Assembly: GCF_001310815.1 (NCBI RefSeq)
Contig: NZ_BAZK01000014.1
Location: forward strand, 1-64,000
Origin: Pseudovibrio denitrificans JCM 12308
GTDB lineage: Bacteria; Pseudomonadota; Alphaproteobacteria; Rhizobiales; Stappiaceae
Direction: 5' to 3'
DNA length: 64,000 nt
Shown here: positions 1 through 9,442 of the stretch, in pieces
Numbering within the stretch: the first letter of the stretch is position 1
How the letters are laid out: each line of letters begins with the position of its first letter
The notes under the pieces: model-generated
The model's database searches: none
Told to the model about the DNA's origin: nothing
The model's input: only the letters and a program-made list of their open reading frames with translations
Made by a program: the position numbers and the translations under genes

Positions 1-485
1 TGGGCTCTCACCCGCACTCAAAAGAGTAAATCACTCACAAACTCAATCATCTCTGATTGAGCTGAGCGATCAATCCTTTCGAGGAACTCAAGAGCGCGTC
101 GTCCCGTCGCCGGCAGCGCCGTCGCTCTCGATGAGCTGGGTTATAGGCCTGAGCCCTCCAACCGTCAACCTAAAAACGACAAAAAAACGCAAAAACATAA
201 CCAACCTATGTGCAAAACATAACCAACCCGCAGAAATCTGCCAAATCTCCAGCCTGGGGAAAGAACCATGGGCCATAGGATAACTCACAGAGCCTATAGG
301 TAATGTCGATCAAAACGCACAAAATGCGAATGATTTAAGAACCTTACGCAAGGAGAAGCTAAATCCTCCAGCTCAATCAAGTTCCGCAAATACACTTATA
401 GAGTGTAGTTATATTTAGCACACTCCAAAGTAGCTAGTCGCGTTATATCCCCGTCCAAACTTACTTCAACGTGGAAGGTGCACAG
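1..485. other. leading non-coding stretch
   Basis: I see no convincing gene here. The open frames are short, lack a ribosome binding site and have no recognisable protein motif. A weak inverted repeat (ACACT, five bases, AGTGT) lies around 390-410 in an A+T-rich stretch and could belong to the promoter of the gene starting at 486. No promoter can be fixed from sequence alone. Confidence 0.4.
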
Positions 486-1360
486 ATGGATATTACGTCG
501 ACCTCAAACTCAGTCAGTGGTGCTTTTGGTGTTCCTCCCCTCACTGATGGCGCAGCCGTACAAGGCGGCATTGCAGATGGGGCATTTCTTAGCGCTGAGA
601 GTGTCAGTCGGTCGGGGAAACCGGCAGATGATCAACTGCGGCCCTCCTCTTCTCATAAACAGAGCTTTGCTCAAGTTGGTGAAACATCCGAACTTCAGAG
701 TGTGAAGAGCCGGGTTGAAGAGCGCCGGGATGCTAAGCGGGAACTCATCAGTGACCTAATTGATCTGATTGAAACCGGACACGGCGGTTCCAGAGCTTGA
801 TGGCAGGTGCGTTTGAAAGAACGACTGAGAAACTCAACGTGTTGATGATCAAGATCGAAGAGTCTCCAGCACTCAAAGATATTGTCAAAACCGGAAAGGG
901 CTTCAAATCTGCTCCCGACGGGTTGATCAACGTCCTTTCCCGCCGGGACAATATGCATTCCTTCCTGAAGGCTCACACTGCACGCGATATGTACAGTGAG
1001 AACTTTTGCCTTCAGTCGATGGTTTCTGATCTGAAGTCCTGGACCGGAAAAGTCATCGACACACAAAAACACAGCTTTGATCGGGCTACGGCTGCGGATC
1101 TCCACCAGCGTCTGGATGCTTCAACGGATGTGGGGGCAGCTGAATATGCCAAGAACCCTGCCAGCCGTGCGCCGGAAACACCGGAGGAAGCGGTTCAATA
1201 TCTTTTCTTTGCTGTTGGTTTGTTCGGCAACGATAAGGAAGCGTGGACTGACTACGCCAAGGAGCCTTTGCAGGACACCTTCCCTACCATTCAAAACCTG
1301 AGCTTTGAGCGGGCCCAAGCTGTGTTTGAGCGTAAGTCAGCAGCTGGTGATTATGCATAG
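486..1360 (+). CDS. putative type III secreted protein, split over two overlapping frames
   Basis: The start is ATG 486, with GGAAGG at 474-479 as ribosome binding site. The first frame gives 104 residues with a Ser/Thr-rich N-terminus (MDITSTSNSVSGAFG), as often seen in type III substrates, and a charged helix near residues 75-100. It stops at 798-800. A second frame opens at the same point (TTG 797 / ATG 800) and runs 187 residues to 1360. Either these are two translationally coupled genes, or one protein of about 291 residues broken by a lost base near 796; the second reading fits the many similar breaks in this window. No enzymatic motif was recognised. The next gene looks like a class I type III chaperone, which supports a secreted product. 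A length near 290 would also suit a gatekeeper of the YopN/SctW type, but I see no clear HrpJ-like motif. Confidence 0.45.
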
Positions 1361-1382
1361 GGCGATGAGAAGGTAAAACGAC

Positions 1383-1838
1383 ATGGCAGACCAGTTTAAC
1401 TCCATGCTGGCCCAACTTGGTGAGAAATGGGGCCTTTCTCTCCGTCTGGATCAGCAAAACGCCGCAAAGCTCACCGACCGACACGGCACTGTTTGGCAGC
1501 TTGAGTATTATCCTGAGACAGGTTCCTTCACTTTTTCCGGTGTGATTGATTGCCAGATCCATTCTGAAGAGGATTACTCCTTCTGGCTTGGCCTCAACCG
1601 GGAGCGGGACCTGATGGGGTACTCTTATATAAGCGTGGAGGATGGGCTAGTGCATCTGGAATGCACTTTGCCAGCTGACGTTCTGGATGCGCAACAGCTT
1701 GGGAACTTGCTTGAGAATATGAGTGGGTTGATGGTTGAGCTGGTGGATTATGGGGCGAAGGGTACTTTGGCGAGGTCTGTGCCTTTACAGAAAAGCTCTG
1801 GTCATACGGATGGGGCTCTTATGTTTCTTGAGGTTTAA
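1383..1838 (+). CDS. type III secretion chaperone, CesT/class I-like
   Basis: This small acidic protein of 151 residues has the helix-strand pattern of class I type III chaperones. An N-terminal helix (FNSMLAQLGEKWGL) is followed by a strand block with alternating hydrophobic residues. Then come a segment rich in Trp, Leu and Gly (residues about 68-76), a strand of the form 'DGLVHLECTLP', and a C-terminal helix. It begins 22 bases after the putative secreted protein and is preceded by GAGAAGG, so the two are probably co-transcribed. Members of the family dimerise in the cytoplasm and hold a substrate ready for the secretion ATPase. The assignment rests on pattern and context, not on an invariant motif. 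Confidence 0.55.
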   Translation: MADQFNSMLAQLGEKWGLSLRLDQQNAAKLTDRHGTVWQLEYYPETGSFTFSGVIDCQIHSEEDYSFWLGLNRERDLMGYSYISVEDGLVHLECTLPADVLDAQQLGNLLENMSGLMVELVDYGAKGTLARSVPLQKSSGHTDGALMFLEV

Positions 1839-2246
1839 GGCATTGTATTGAGTGAAAGCCATTCTGCTTCTCACAGTTCAAGCAACCTTTGAGACCACTT
1901 CCTTTATATAGGATCTGTCGTTTGCGTTGGTTTGCGTTGAACCGCGTTTTTCTGCGTTGTTATGTTGTTCTGAAGCAGATGCAGAGTGGTTTGGTGCGAT
2001 TTGAGAGCCGCTGTTCGTGCCTTATAGAGAAGAGCCTTTTCTTGCCATCCAACGCGAACTCACTCCCCTTTTATGAATTCTTATCCCCGCGACTGACAAA
2101 TCTATCCCCGTTTCTGCCTCAGTCTTTGTAGGCCCGGAGTATTTCCGCTGTTCAGAGTCAGGTTTGGAAAGGCGGTTATGGCGCATTGTCATCATTGAGT
2201 TTGTGTGCTCCCTTCGCTTCGGGAGATTTTAATCACGGAAAAAAGA
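1839..2246. other. intergenic, no gene seen
   Basis: About 400 bases between the chaperone and the reductase gene. The only open frames are Cys/Arg/Leu-rich and have no ribosome binding site. No repeat or clear terminator was found. Confidence 0.4.
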
Positions 2247-3223
2247 ATGATTTTCAAAGCTTTGAAAGAAATGAATACCTCTGTTCTGGGGTTTGGTTGC
2301 TGGGCTGTGGGCGGCACCTGGAACGATACTGAGGATCAAACCTCCATCCGAACTATGCAGACTGCTGTGGAGCTGGGCATCAACTTCTTTGATGTTGCTC
2401 CGGTTTATGGACTTGGCCATGCAGAGACGCTTTTGGGAAAAGCGCTTGAGACCACCGCGCGTGAGCAGGTTTACATTGCCACCAAATGCGGGCTGGTTTG
2501 GAATAACCCGGAAAAAGCCGTCAAAAACAACCTGACCAAAGCCTCTATTATTGAAGAGGTGGATCAGTCTCTGGTTCGTTTGCAGACAGATTACATTGAC
2601 CTTTTGCAGTGCCATTGGCCTGACCCAAACACGCCGCTGGAAGAAACAGCTGAAGGGCTGCGTGCAGTGGTGGAGAGCGGGAAGGTTCGTCATTTAGGCG
2701 TCTCCAACTTCTCATTGGAGATGACGCAGGAGCTGATGCAGCATTGTGAGCTGGCGACTTACCAAGGGCTTTACAATCTGCTGGAGCCGAACGCCACGCA
2801 TTATCATAATATTCCGCTGAGCTACCGCAGCCGCGATGAGATCATTCCACTTTGTGAAAAGCACGATCTTAAATACCTGCCGTATAGCCCGCTGATGCAG
2901 GGGTTGCTGACGGGTACATTCAAGCCGAGCGGTAATTTTGATGAGAAAGATGACCGGGCGAACAATCCGAAACTCAACTCACCGCTACTAGAACAATATC
3001 TGGGCTGTGCCGATGAGTTGAAAGCTTATGCGGAAACAGCAGGCATGCCGCTGGCGCATCTGGCTATGGGTTGGTTAATGGCACAGGATGCTGTTGGGCC
3101 AATCATCACCGGCGCTATCAGGAATGGCAGGTGAAAGAGAACATCGCCGTTACTGAGCGAACCTATGATGCAGCCCTACTGAAGGGTGCAGAAGACATCG
3201 TGGCGAAGTGGTCACTGGCATAA
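2247..3223 (+). CDS. aldo/keto reductase (frame break near its end)
   Basis: NADPH-dependent oxidoreductase of the aldo/keto reductase superfamily, a TIM barrel. Family features in order: the N-terminal GFGCWAVGG strand, the 'FDVAPVYGLGHAETLLGKAL' block with the catalytic Asp and Tyr, 'IATKCG' with the catalytic Lys, 'YIDLLQCHWPD', and 'GVSNFS'. ATG 2247 follows a GGAAAAAAGA stretch and starts the conserved barrel directly. The main frame ends at 3134, but the next frame continues with the expected family tail (WQVKENIAVTERTYDAAL) to a stop at 3221-3223. One base appears to be missing near 3118. The physiological substrate cannot be told. It stands alone between two intergenic regions. Confidence 0.85.
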
Positions 3224-3229
3224 AACAGC

Positions 3230-3262
3230 AAAACCCAGCTCCTGCAGCTGGGTTTTCTTTTT
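3230..3262 (+). terminator. intrinsic terminator after the aldo/keto reductase
   Basis: Stem arms AAAACCCAGCT (3230-3240) and AGCTGGGTTTT (3246-3256) enclose a five-base loop and are followed by a T-rich run. The stop codon restored by the frame correction lies just upstream. Confidence 0.8.
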
Positions 3263-3784
3263 CTGCTCTCTGTAGCAGAAGGCCAGACTCTCTCATTACA
3301 TCAGAACGTCGCCGACACCGTCAGAAATGCGGTTTTGGAATAATGAAATTGCAACCTGAGAGATGTGGGATAGGAACCTTTTATATCTGGCGTTGCTTTT
3401 GCACGATCAGGCAAGGTTGAAAAAGCTATCCCCAGCCATACGTAGTTTTACGCTTGTGTGCAATGCATCTAAATTTGTAGGTTTCGCGCACATCAAGTGG
3501 TGTCTATCACTTCACCATCAGCGTCGGCCTTCTGACATGGCCTGATCACTTTCGCTGTTTGGCGCCACTATCCATCTGTGCTTCCGCCATGGGAGCAACC
3601 GCGTTGCCAGCTTCGCCCCTTCGTTTGGGCCTTTTATTTCTGGCAGTGATCATGGACTCGCCCTTGAGTTTTCGCGGCAGATGGCAAACAAGCGGATTTT
3701 GGCTCTTGGTTGAGCTACTCAATCCATGCAACGCGCGCATTCGGTGCTGCACGTGTGGATGTCTGCCAATAAAACAGGACCAGT
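3263..3784. other. intergenic, no gene seen
   Basis: About 520 bases ahead of the BCCT carrier. It should hold that gene's promoter, but no clear -35/-10 pair, operator or conserved small gene could be identified. Confidence 0.4.
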
Positions 3785-5395
3785 ATGACTGATCAAACCT
3801 GCGCAGATCTCATCCCGGCCCCGGAAGGGCCGTCTAATCTTATTGATACAGACTACGAAGTTGGACAGGACAATATTACACCACGAATCGCTGGTGTTCC
3901 GTTTGACGTTCACAACGTGGTTTTCACTATCTCCAGTATTGCGATTGCAATTTTTGTTGCGATTACTCTGCTCTACAAAGACGCTATTGGTCCGGTCTTC
4001 ACCGATCTTCGTGTGTGGCTGACTTCTAGCTTTGACTGGTTTTTCCTAATTGCCGGCAATATTTTCGTGTTGCTTTGCCTTTTCCTGATTGTCTCTCCAC
4101 TCGGGAAGGTACGGATCGGCGGCAGAGATGCAAAACCAGATTACAGCTACTCAGAATGGTTCTCCATGCTGTTTGCAGCTGGCATGGGCATTGGCCTTGT
4201 GTTCTACGGCGTTGCTGAGCCAATCGGGCATTACTCTTCCATCACCTCTGGCAGCAGCTGGGCGCCTTTGGGCGGTGAAGCGCTGAACGGTGCGGAAGCA
4301 GAACGCCTTGCGATGGCTGCAACCATCTTCCACTGGGGTCTGCACCCGTGGGCGACTTACGCTGTGATCGCTCTTGGTCTGGCGCTGTTTGCCTACAACA
4401 AGGGCCTGCCACTGACCATCCGCTCCATCTTCTACCCTATTCTGGGTGAGCGCGTTTGGGGCTGGCCGGGTCACGTGATCGACATTCTGGCTGTGTTTGC
4501 GACCCTGTTTGGTCTGGCGACGTCTCTGGGTATTGGCGCTGAGCAGGCAAATGCTGGTTTGCAGCATCTGTTTGGCATGGAAAGCACCACAACCTCCAAG
4601 GTTCTGTTGATCATCGCGATCTCTGCTATTGCGCTATGTTCCGTTGTTCTGGGTCTGGATAAGGGCATCAAGCACCTTTCCACCTTCAACGTCATCACTG
4701 CTGCTTTGCTGCTGGGCTTTGTTCTGCTGGCTGGTCCTACTCTGGATATTCTGCAGAAGCTGTTCTGGAATCTGGAAGCTTATCTGGAATACCTGCCTGC
4801 GCTTTCCAACCCGGTTGGCCGCGTGGATGACAACTTCCGCCAGGGTTGGACAACCTTCTACTGGGCCTGGTGGTTCTCCTGGGCACCGTTTGTGGGCATG
4901 TTCATTGCGCGCATCAGCCGTGGTCGTTCTGTGCGTGAGTTCATGATCTGCGTGCTGGTTATTCCAAGCGTTGTGACTACCCTCTGGATGACTGCCTTCG
5001 GTGGCACCGCGATTGAGCTGGAAGCAACCACGACCCTTGGCAAGATTGCAGGTGCGGCAACTGAAATTCAGCTGTTTGAACTGCTGAGCAACCTGCCGCT
5101 GGCTGAGATCACCTCTGTTCTGGGCGTTGTTCTGATCATCACTTTCTTTGTCACCAGCTCCGACTCCGGTTCTCTGGTGATCGACACCATCACTGCAGGT
5201 GGCAAGGTGAATGCACCGGTTCAGCAGCGCATTTTCTGGGCGTCTCTGGTTGGTCTTGTGGCGATTGCACTGCTGCTGGGCGGCGGTCTTTCCAGCCTGC
5301 AGGCTATGACCGTTTCCACCGGCTTCCCGTTTGCGATTGTCCTGCTGGGCGCATGTTTCGCGATCGTCAAAGGTCTGCGCAGCGAACCGAAGTAA
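3785..5395 (+). CDS. BCCT family betaine/choline/carnitine transporter
   Basis: Inner-membrane secondary carrier of 536 residues for quaternary ammonium compounds such as glycine betaine or choline, used for osmoprotection or as a nutrient. There are about twelve hydrophobic segments from residue 45 on. The AAGMGIG motif at about 131-137 corresponds to the glycine-rich TM3 motif of Na+-coupled betaine carriers. The BCCT signature, a Trp-rich stretch 'WAWWFSWAPFVGMF', lies at about 360-375 and is followed by 'ARISRGRSVREF'. The C-terminal tail is very short, unlike osmosensing BetP or BetT with long tails, so activity is probably not gated by a tail domain. CAGGA at about 3776-3780 supports ATG 3785. 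The exact substrate is not resolved. Confidence 0.9.
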   Translation: MTDQTCADLIPAPEGPSNLIDTDYEVGQDNITPRIAGVPFDVHNVVFTISSIAIAIFVAITLLYKDAIGPVFTDLRVWLTSSFDWFFLIAGNIFVLLCLFLIVSPLGKVRIGGRDAKPDYSYSEWFSMLFAAGMGIGLVFYGVAEPIGHYSSITSGSSWAPLGGEALNGAEAERLAMAATIFHWGLHPWATYAVIALGLALFAYNKGLPLTIRSIFYPILGERVWGWPGHVIDILAVFATLFGLATSLGIGAEQANAGLQHLFGMESTTTSKVLLIIAISAIALCSVVLGLDKGIKHLSTFNVITAALLLGFVLLAGPTLDILQKLFWNLEAYLEYLPALSNPVGRVDDNFRQGWTTFYWAWWFSWAPFVGMFIARISRGRSVREFMICVLVIPSVVTTLWMTAFGGTAIELEATTTLGKIAGAATEIQLFELLSNLPLAEITSVLGVVLIITFFVTSSDSGSLVIDTITAGGKVNAPVQQRIFWASLVGLVAIALLLGGGLSSLQAMTVSTGFPFAIVLLGACFAIVKGLRSEPK

Positions 5396-5418
5396 GGCAG
5401 AGTTACATAAAGCATTCG

Positions 5419-5451
5419 AAAAGCGGCGGAGTAATCTCTGCCGCTTTTTTC
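5419..5451 (+). terminator. intrinsic terminator after the BCCT gene
   Basis: Arms AAAAGCGGC (5419-5427) and GCCGCTTTT (5440-5448) form a stem followed by a T run. It lies between convergent genes. Confidence 0.8.
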
Positions 5452-5495
5452 GTTTGAGCGATCACCTGTGCGGAACGCTCTTAGGCCTCGCTACA

Positions 5496-6611
5496 TCAGT
5501 GGATGGTTGCGGCCAGCTTTTTAGCAGCGGCGCGCATGTTGGATGGGAGGGGGATGTAGCCGGAGGAGATGGCGGCGCCTCTTGCTTGTCCACTTAAGAC
5601 GAACTCGGCGAACTCACGCACTGCAGTGCCGGTTTTCTCGTCAGGGTAGACATCTTCCGTTACCAGCCAGAAGAATGAGATGATAGGGTAGGCACTCGGA
5701 GATTCCGGATTGTGGATCTCATCGATGGACAGCGGCTCTCCGCTGCGGCTGATTTCCTCGATGGCGGCTTCACCTGCATTCAGAGAAGGGGCTATAAAAT
5801 TGCCCTTCTGATTTTCGACCAATGCCATAGGGATGCCGAGTGTGCTGCCAAAGGCGGAAGGTGCGTAACCGATGGAGCCGTTGATCTCCGTGAGCTTGGT
5901 CACAACCTCAGAGGAGCTGGGGACGAGGATGGTGTCTTTCGGGAAGGTTTCCAGCGGCCAGATGCCAGCAGTTTTACCGGCCCACGCATTTTCTGCGGAG
6001 TAGAGGTGTCTGGAGAGTGCCAAGTTCGCGCCACTGGCATCACTGCGGCCAATGATGGTGATCTTCAGTTTCGGCAGGCGCAGGTCCGGGTTCACCATGC
6101 GGATTTCGCGGTGGTTCCAGAACTGGATGGAGCCGTCGAAGATGCCAGACAAGGCATTACGGGTGAGTTTGAGGTGCCCTACCCCTTCGATGTTGTAGAG
6201 AATGCCAAGCATGCCTGCTGTGATTGGGATTTCCAGCAGTTTGTCTTCAATGGCGACAGGCTCATCCGCTGCGTCTACATCCAGATCCTGTTCCAGAATA
6301 GCTTCCAGAGGTGCACTGGAGACGGCGAAGTCCACCTTGCCCGATTGCAGGGCCAGCACACCGGCGCCACTGCCGATGGGGTCGTATCTGACTTCGATGT
6401 CCGGATTGGAGGTTTTGAAGAGCCGCAATGTCTCGTTGAACAGGACGTCCGGATACATGGAGCCGGCGCCGCTGAGCTCTTCGTGGGGTTCTGCCTGAGC
6501 GTAGCTGTCCTGCGCGTATGAAGACTTAATCAGAAAACCGGTTGCCAAAAGTGAAAGAAACGATGCAGCTAAAATCTGAACGCACAGTTTTGGAGAGATC
6601 CGGTTGAGCAT
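5496..6611 (-). CDS. PstS-like phosphate-binding periplasmic protein
   Basis: Substrate-binding protein of the PstS/phosphate ABC family, about 371 residues from ATG at 6611. An N-terminal hydrophobic segment (ILAASFLSLLATGFLI) ending near SSYA is a Sec signal peptide. The mature protein starts with 'LSGAGSMYPDVL', matching the family's Gly-Ala-Gly-Ser phosphate-contact motif, and continues with 'YDPIGSGAGV', 'VDFAVSSAP' and 'GRSDASGANLALSRHL', the second ligand loop. A longer start at 6710 would place 33 polar residues before the signal peptide and is less likely. No pstC, pstA or pstB lies beside it, so it is an orphan binding protein; it may serve a distant transporter or bind phosphate for another purpose. 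Confidence 0.85.
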   Translation of the reverse strand: MLNRISPKLCVQILAASFLSLLATGFLIKSSYAQDSYAQAEPHEELSGAGSMYPDVLFNETLRLFKTSNPDIEVRYDPIGSGAGVLALQSGKVDFAVSSAPLEAILEQDLDVDAADEPVAIEDKLLEIPITAGMLGILYNIEGVGHLKLTRNALSGIFDGSIQFWNHREIRMVNPDLRLPKLKITIIGRSDASGANLALSRHLYSAENAWAGKTAGIWPLETFPKDTILVPSSSEVVTKLTEINGSIGYAPSAFGSTLGIPMALVENQKGNFIAPSLNAGEAAIEEISRSGEPLSIDEIHNPESPSAYPIISFFWLVTEDVYPDEKTGTAVREFAEFVLSGQARGAAISSGYIPLPSNMRAAAKKLAATIH

Positions 6612-6873
6612 GGCACATCTTTCTCGGAGATTTTCCAATATGTAGACGCTGTCCTGCGTCATTTTTCTGCTGGCAGGGGCAAGTTGATCTGCCAGTCCAA
6701 TGTTCCTCATAGCTTAGATTTTATAAAGGCTTTCTCTTTGCCAGCTGCGGTATTCTTTGAAAACTTTAGGGATGCTCTCAGCCGATTGGTTTTGCTTGAT
6801 CTTAGGGAGAGATTTACTTCACTGAGGCATGGTCTGGGCAAGCAGCGAACGTACCCAGACGAAGGTGCGGAGG

Positions 6874-8280
6874 ATGGCCAAGAACAAGAAGCCACTCCAG
6901 TGGAGCAGTAAGGCAGATACAGCAGCACATGAGCACAACAAACAGGTGCTGAAGCGGGTGCGCCATCAACTGCGCGCGGACGACACCAGCCCGCTGGTGA
7001 AGCGGCTGAAGAAGTGGTCCCCCACAGACCTTCTGCAATTGCTGACCGCCCTGCCCTTGCCTGAAGCGCGTAAGCTGTTTGCGCTGCTGCCCATTCGCCC
7101 CTCCACCAAGATTTTGGCTGAGCTTTATCCGGACTTTCGGGCGGAACTGCTTAAGGATGGGACCACGGCGCGGCTGGTGGAGATCCTCAACACCATGAAG
7201 GAGAACGATCTGGCGGATACTCTGGATGAATTTCCGCAGAGCCTTTTGGATATTGTGGTGCCGCAGCTGGATGCGCGGGCGGAGATTGAGGAGCGGATAC
7301 GACATGGAGAGGACACTGCTGGACGCTTGATGAGCCGCAAATTTGTGGCTTTCAATCAAGATTACACAGCCGAGAAGGCCATTGCAGCGATCAAGAGCCA
7401 GTATGATCTGGTGGGCCGGTTCCGCACCGTGTTTGTGGTGGATGCCAAGCACCGGCTGGTGGGGCGGCTGGATGTGACACGCCTTTTGACGCTCGAGCCC
7501 AAGGCTCGCATTGGTGATGTGATGGATGCCAATGTGCTGGCGGTTTCTGCGGAGATGGATCAGGAGGATGTGCTGCGCAAAGCAGCCAAGCGGCAGATTT
7601 CCTCTATGCCGGTGATTGACAGTGATGGCAAGCTGATTGGCCGGATCACCACTGAACAGATGAACCAGATTGTGCGTGAAGAGCTTTCGGAAGACCTGAT
7701 GCTGATGGGGGGTGTTTCACCAGAAGCACGCCCGACGGACTCTGTGCGCCGGATCATCAAAGGCCGGTTGCCCTGGCTGATGACGGGACTGATCGGCTCT
7801 GCTGTGGCCGCGCTGGTGGTTGGGTCTTTTGAGGATGAGTTGGAGAAAGCGGCTATTCTGGCGGCGTTTATTCCCGTGATCATGTCCATGGCGGGCAACT
7901 CTGGCCTGCAGGCCTCTGCAGTTGCGGTTCAGGGCATTGCGACGGGGTCTATCTGGACGGGCAGCACGCTGTTCCGGCTCTGGAAGGAGTTCTGCGGGGC
8001 GATTTCCAACGGGTTTATTGCGGGTAGCGTACTCACGGTGCTGATCAGCATCGGGGCCATTTTGTTTGAGATCCACGATCCGGTATGGCTCGCACTGACG
8101 GCGGCGCTCTCGCTGGTCATCGTCACCACAGTTGCCGCTATGGTGGGGGCAACTGTGCCGGTAATACTGGACAAGATCGGCATTGATCCTGCAGCAGCAA
8201 CCGGCGTTTTCATCACCACCAGCAATGACGTGCTGGGCGTGCTGGTCTACTTCACCACCGCCAGTTTTCTTTATTTGTAG
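6874..8280 (+). CDS. mgtE: magnesium transporter MgtE
   Basis: Mg2+ channel/transporter of about 468 residues. In order: a cytoplasmic MgtE N-domain of superhelical Leu/Ala-rich repeats (about residues 40-155), a pair of CBS domains (about 155-285, with 'ISSMPVIDSDGKLIGRI'), a connecting helix, and five membrane helices. The pore region carries the hallmark 'IPVIMSMAGNSGLQASAV' and a late 'TSNDVLGVLVYF', whose Asp corresponds to the essential pore aspartate. CBS and N domains normally bind Mg2+ and close the pore when cytoplasmic Mg2+ is high. ATG 6874 is chosen because GAAGG lies eight bases upstream; an in-frame start at 6829 is possible. It is probably expressed alone. Confidence 0.92.
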   Translation: MAKNKKPLQWSSKADTAAHEHNKQVLKRVRHQLRADDTSPLVKRLKKWSPTDLLQLLTALPLPEARKLFALLPIRPSTKILAELYPDFRAELLKDGTTARLVEILNTMKENDLADTLDEFPQSLLDIVVPQLDARAEIEERIRHGEDTAGRLMSRKFVAFNQDYTAEKAIAAIKSQYDLVGRFRTVFVVDAKHRLVGRLDVTRLLTLEPKARIGDVMDANVLAVSAEMDQEDVLRKAAKRQISSMPVIDSDGKLIGRITTEQMNQIVREELSEDLMLMGGVSPEARPTDSVRRIIKGRLPWLMTGLIGSAVAALVVGSFEDELEKAAILAAFIPVIMSMAGNSGLQASAVAVQGIATGSIWTGSTLFRLWKEFCGAISNGFIAGSVLTVLISIGAILFEIHDPVWLALTAALSLVIVTTVAAMVGATVPVILDKIGIDPAAATGVFITTSNDVLGVLVYFTTASFLYL

Positions 8281-8494
8281 TCGACTTGTGCCCTGTACAG
8301 AATCTCTGCCGTGGGAGCAGGTTCAGTTACCTTCTCGCTGAGGCATTCCTGCGGGAAAATCAGCCGAAAGCGGACATTTGCGCCATTCTGCCTTGGGTTC
8401 ACAGAAGATCTAGCTGACGAGCACCATGCTGATTGCACAACTTTAAATATATATATAAAAATAACTATCTTATTATTAGGGGTGAGAATCGTTT

Positions 8495-8887
8495 ATGAAA
8501 CTGAAGCTTATATCAACTCTCTTGGTGGTTGCAGCTGTCACGGGCTGTGCTGGACCTCAGGGAAAACTAATAACACCGACTGCCAATGGTTATGATAAAA
8601 TAGTTTTCCAAAAAACCGCCCGCTTTAAGGTAGCCCCTGCTATACAATATACTATCATTGCAGGAAGTGAATTCATCCAAGATCGAACTATGAAAGATGT
8701 TCCAGTTTATTGCGGTCAGGTGACACGCGGCTCAGTTCTATTAGCTACAGACGCAGGAACTCAAATAGTTGGAGATTGTTTTATTTATGAAGATCACGAC
8801 GCGATAACAGTCAATCCGATGCGGCTTTATCACGGTACACGAAAACTCCCGCAAGGCACGATTAAGCTCGTAAAGGCCAAACGTTAG
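8495..8887 (+). CDS. small lipoprotein of unknown function
   Basis: This 130-residue protein has an N-terminal signal (MKLKLISTLLVVAAVTGC) ending in a lipobox with Cys at residue 18, so it is probably lipid-anchored. The mature part has two further Cys residues (in 'VYCGQ' and 'GDCFIY') that could form a disulfide. No family was recognised. An AGGGGTGAGA stretch precedes ATG 8495, and the upstream region is strongly A+T-rich (repeated TA steps near 8446-8460). It lies alone between mgtE and the cupin gene. Confidence 0.65.
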   Translation: MKLKLISTLLVVAAVTGCAGPQGKLITPTANGYDKIVFQKTARFKVAPAIQYTIIAGSEFIQDRTMKDVPVYCGQVTRGSVLLATDAGTQIVGDCFIYEDHDAITVNPMRLYHGTRKLPQGTIKLVKAKR

Positions 8888-9022
8888 CATCTCAAGAGTT
8901 ATGGCCTCGCATGACGTGTGGGTGGATCTGGATTGAAGAAAGTTCCAACGCCATAATCAGGCTCTGGTTTACTCTCAGTGAACAGCCCGCATAAAGATCG
9001 ATTTATGAGTAAGAGGGACTTT

Positions 9023-9429
9023 ATGGAACAGGAACAGAGCTTCAGTCATAGTGAGGGGGAGAGTGGTGCGTTTGAGGCGCGGGGGTTGCGGAGTTATTTT
9101 GAGTATCGCGACCTTGGCGTGGCGGATGCGACCAAAGGGGCTGTGGTTGCGCATGTGATTAAAGCGCGGGAGGGCACAATGCGACGGGCCAGTGGCATGT
9201 GCATGATTGCTCCTTTCAGTTTTATTATGTGCTGAAAGGCTGGGCGCGGTTTGAGTATGAGGGGCATGGCATTCGCACGGTAAGGCCAGGCGATTGTGTG
9301 GTGCAACCCGCTGGCATTCGCCACCGGGAGATTGAGCATTCCGAAGATTTTGAGCTGATTGAGGTCGTCTCACCTGCCAACTTTGGCACCCGTGCGGAAG
9401 ACGAAGAGGTAGAGGCTACCGAGGCCTGA
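9023..9429 (+). CDS. cupin domain protein (frame break in the middle)
   Basis: Small single-domain cupin of about 136 residues once one base is restored. The first frame gives the lead and first strands (about 9023-9183), and the next frame continues with 'GQWHVHDCSFQFYYVLKGW' and 'PGDCVVQPAGIRHREIEHS', which carry cupin motifs 1 and 2. A lost A near 9183 joins them exactly (GTMRTGQWH). The start at 9023 has AAGAGGG at 9011-9017. The His residues of the two motifs should bind a divalent metal; the ligand or reaction is unknown. Confidence 0.75.
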
Positions 9430-9442
9430 CAGCAAAACCGGG

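Noticed and set aside
5712..6521. Open frame of 269 codons on the plus strand inside the PstS-like gene
   Set aside because: Antisense shadow; the minus-strand protein has a signal peptide and phosphate-binding motifs.
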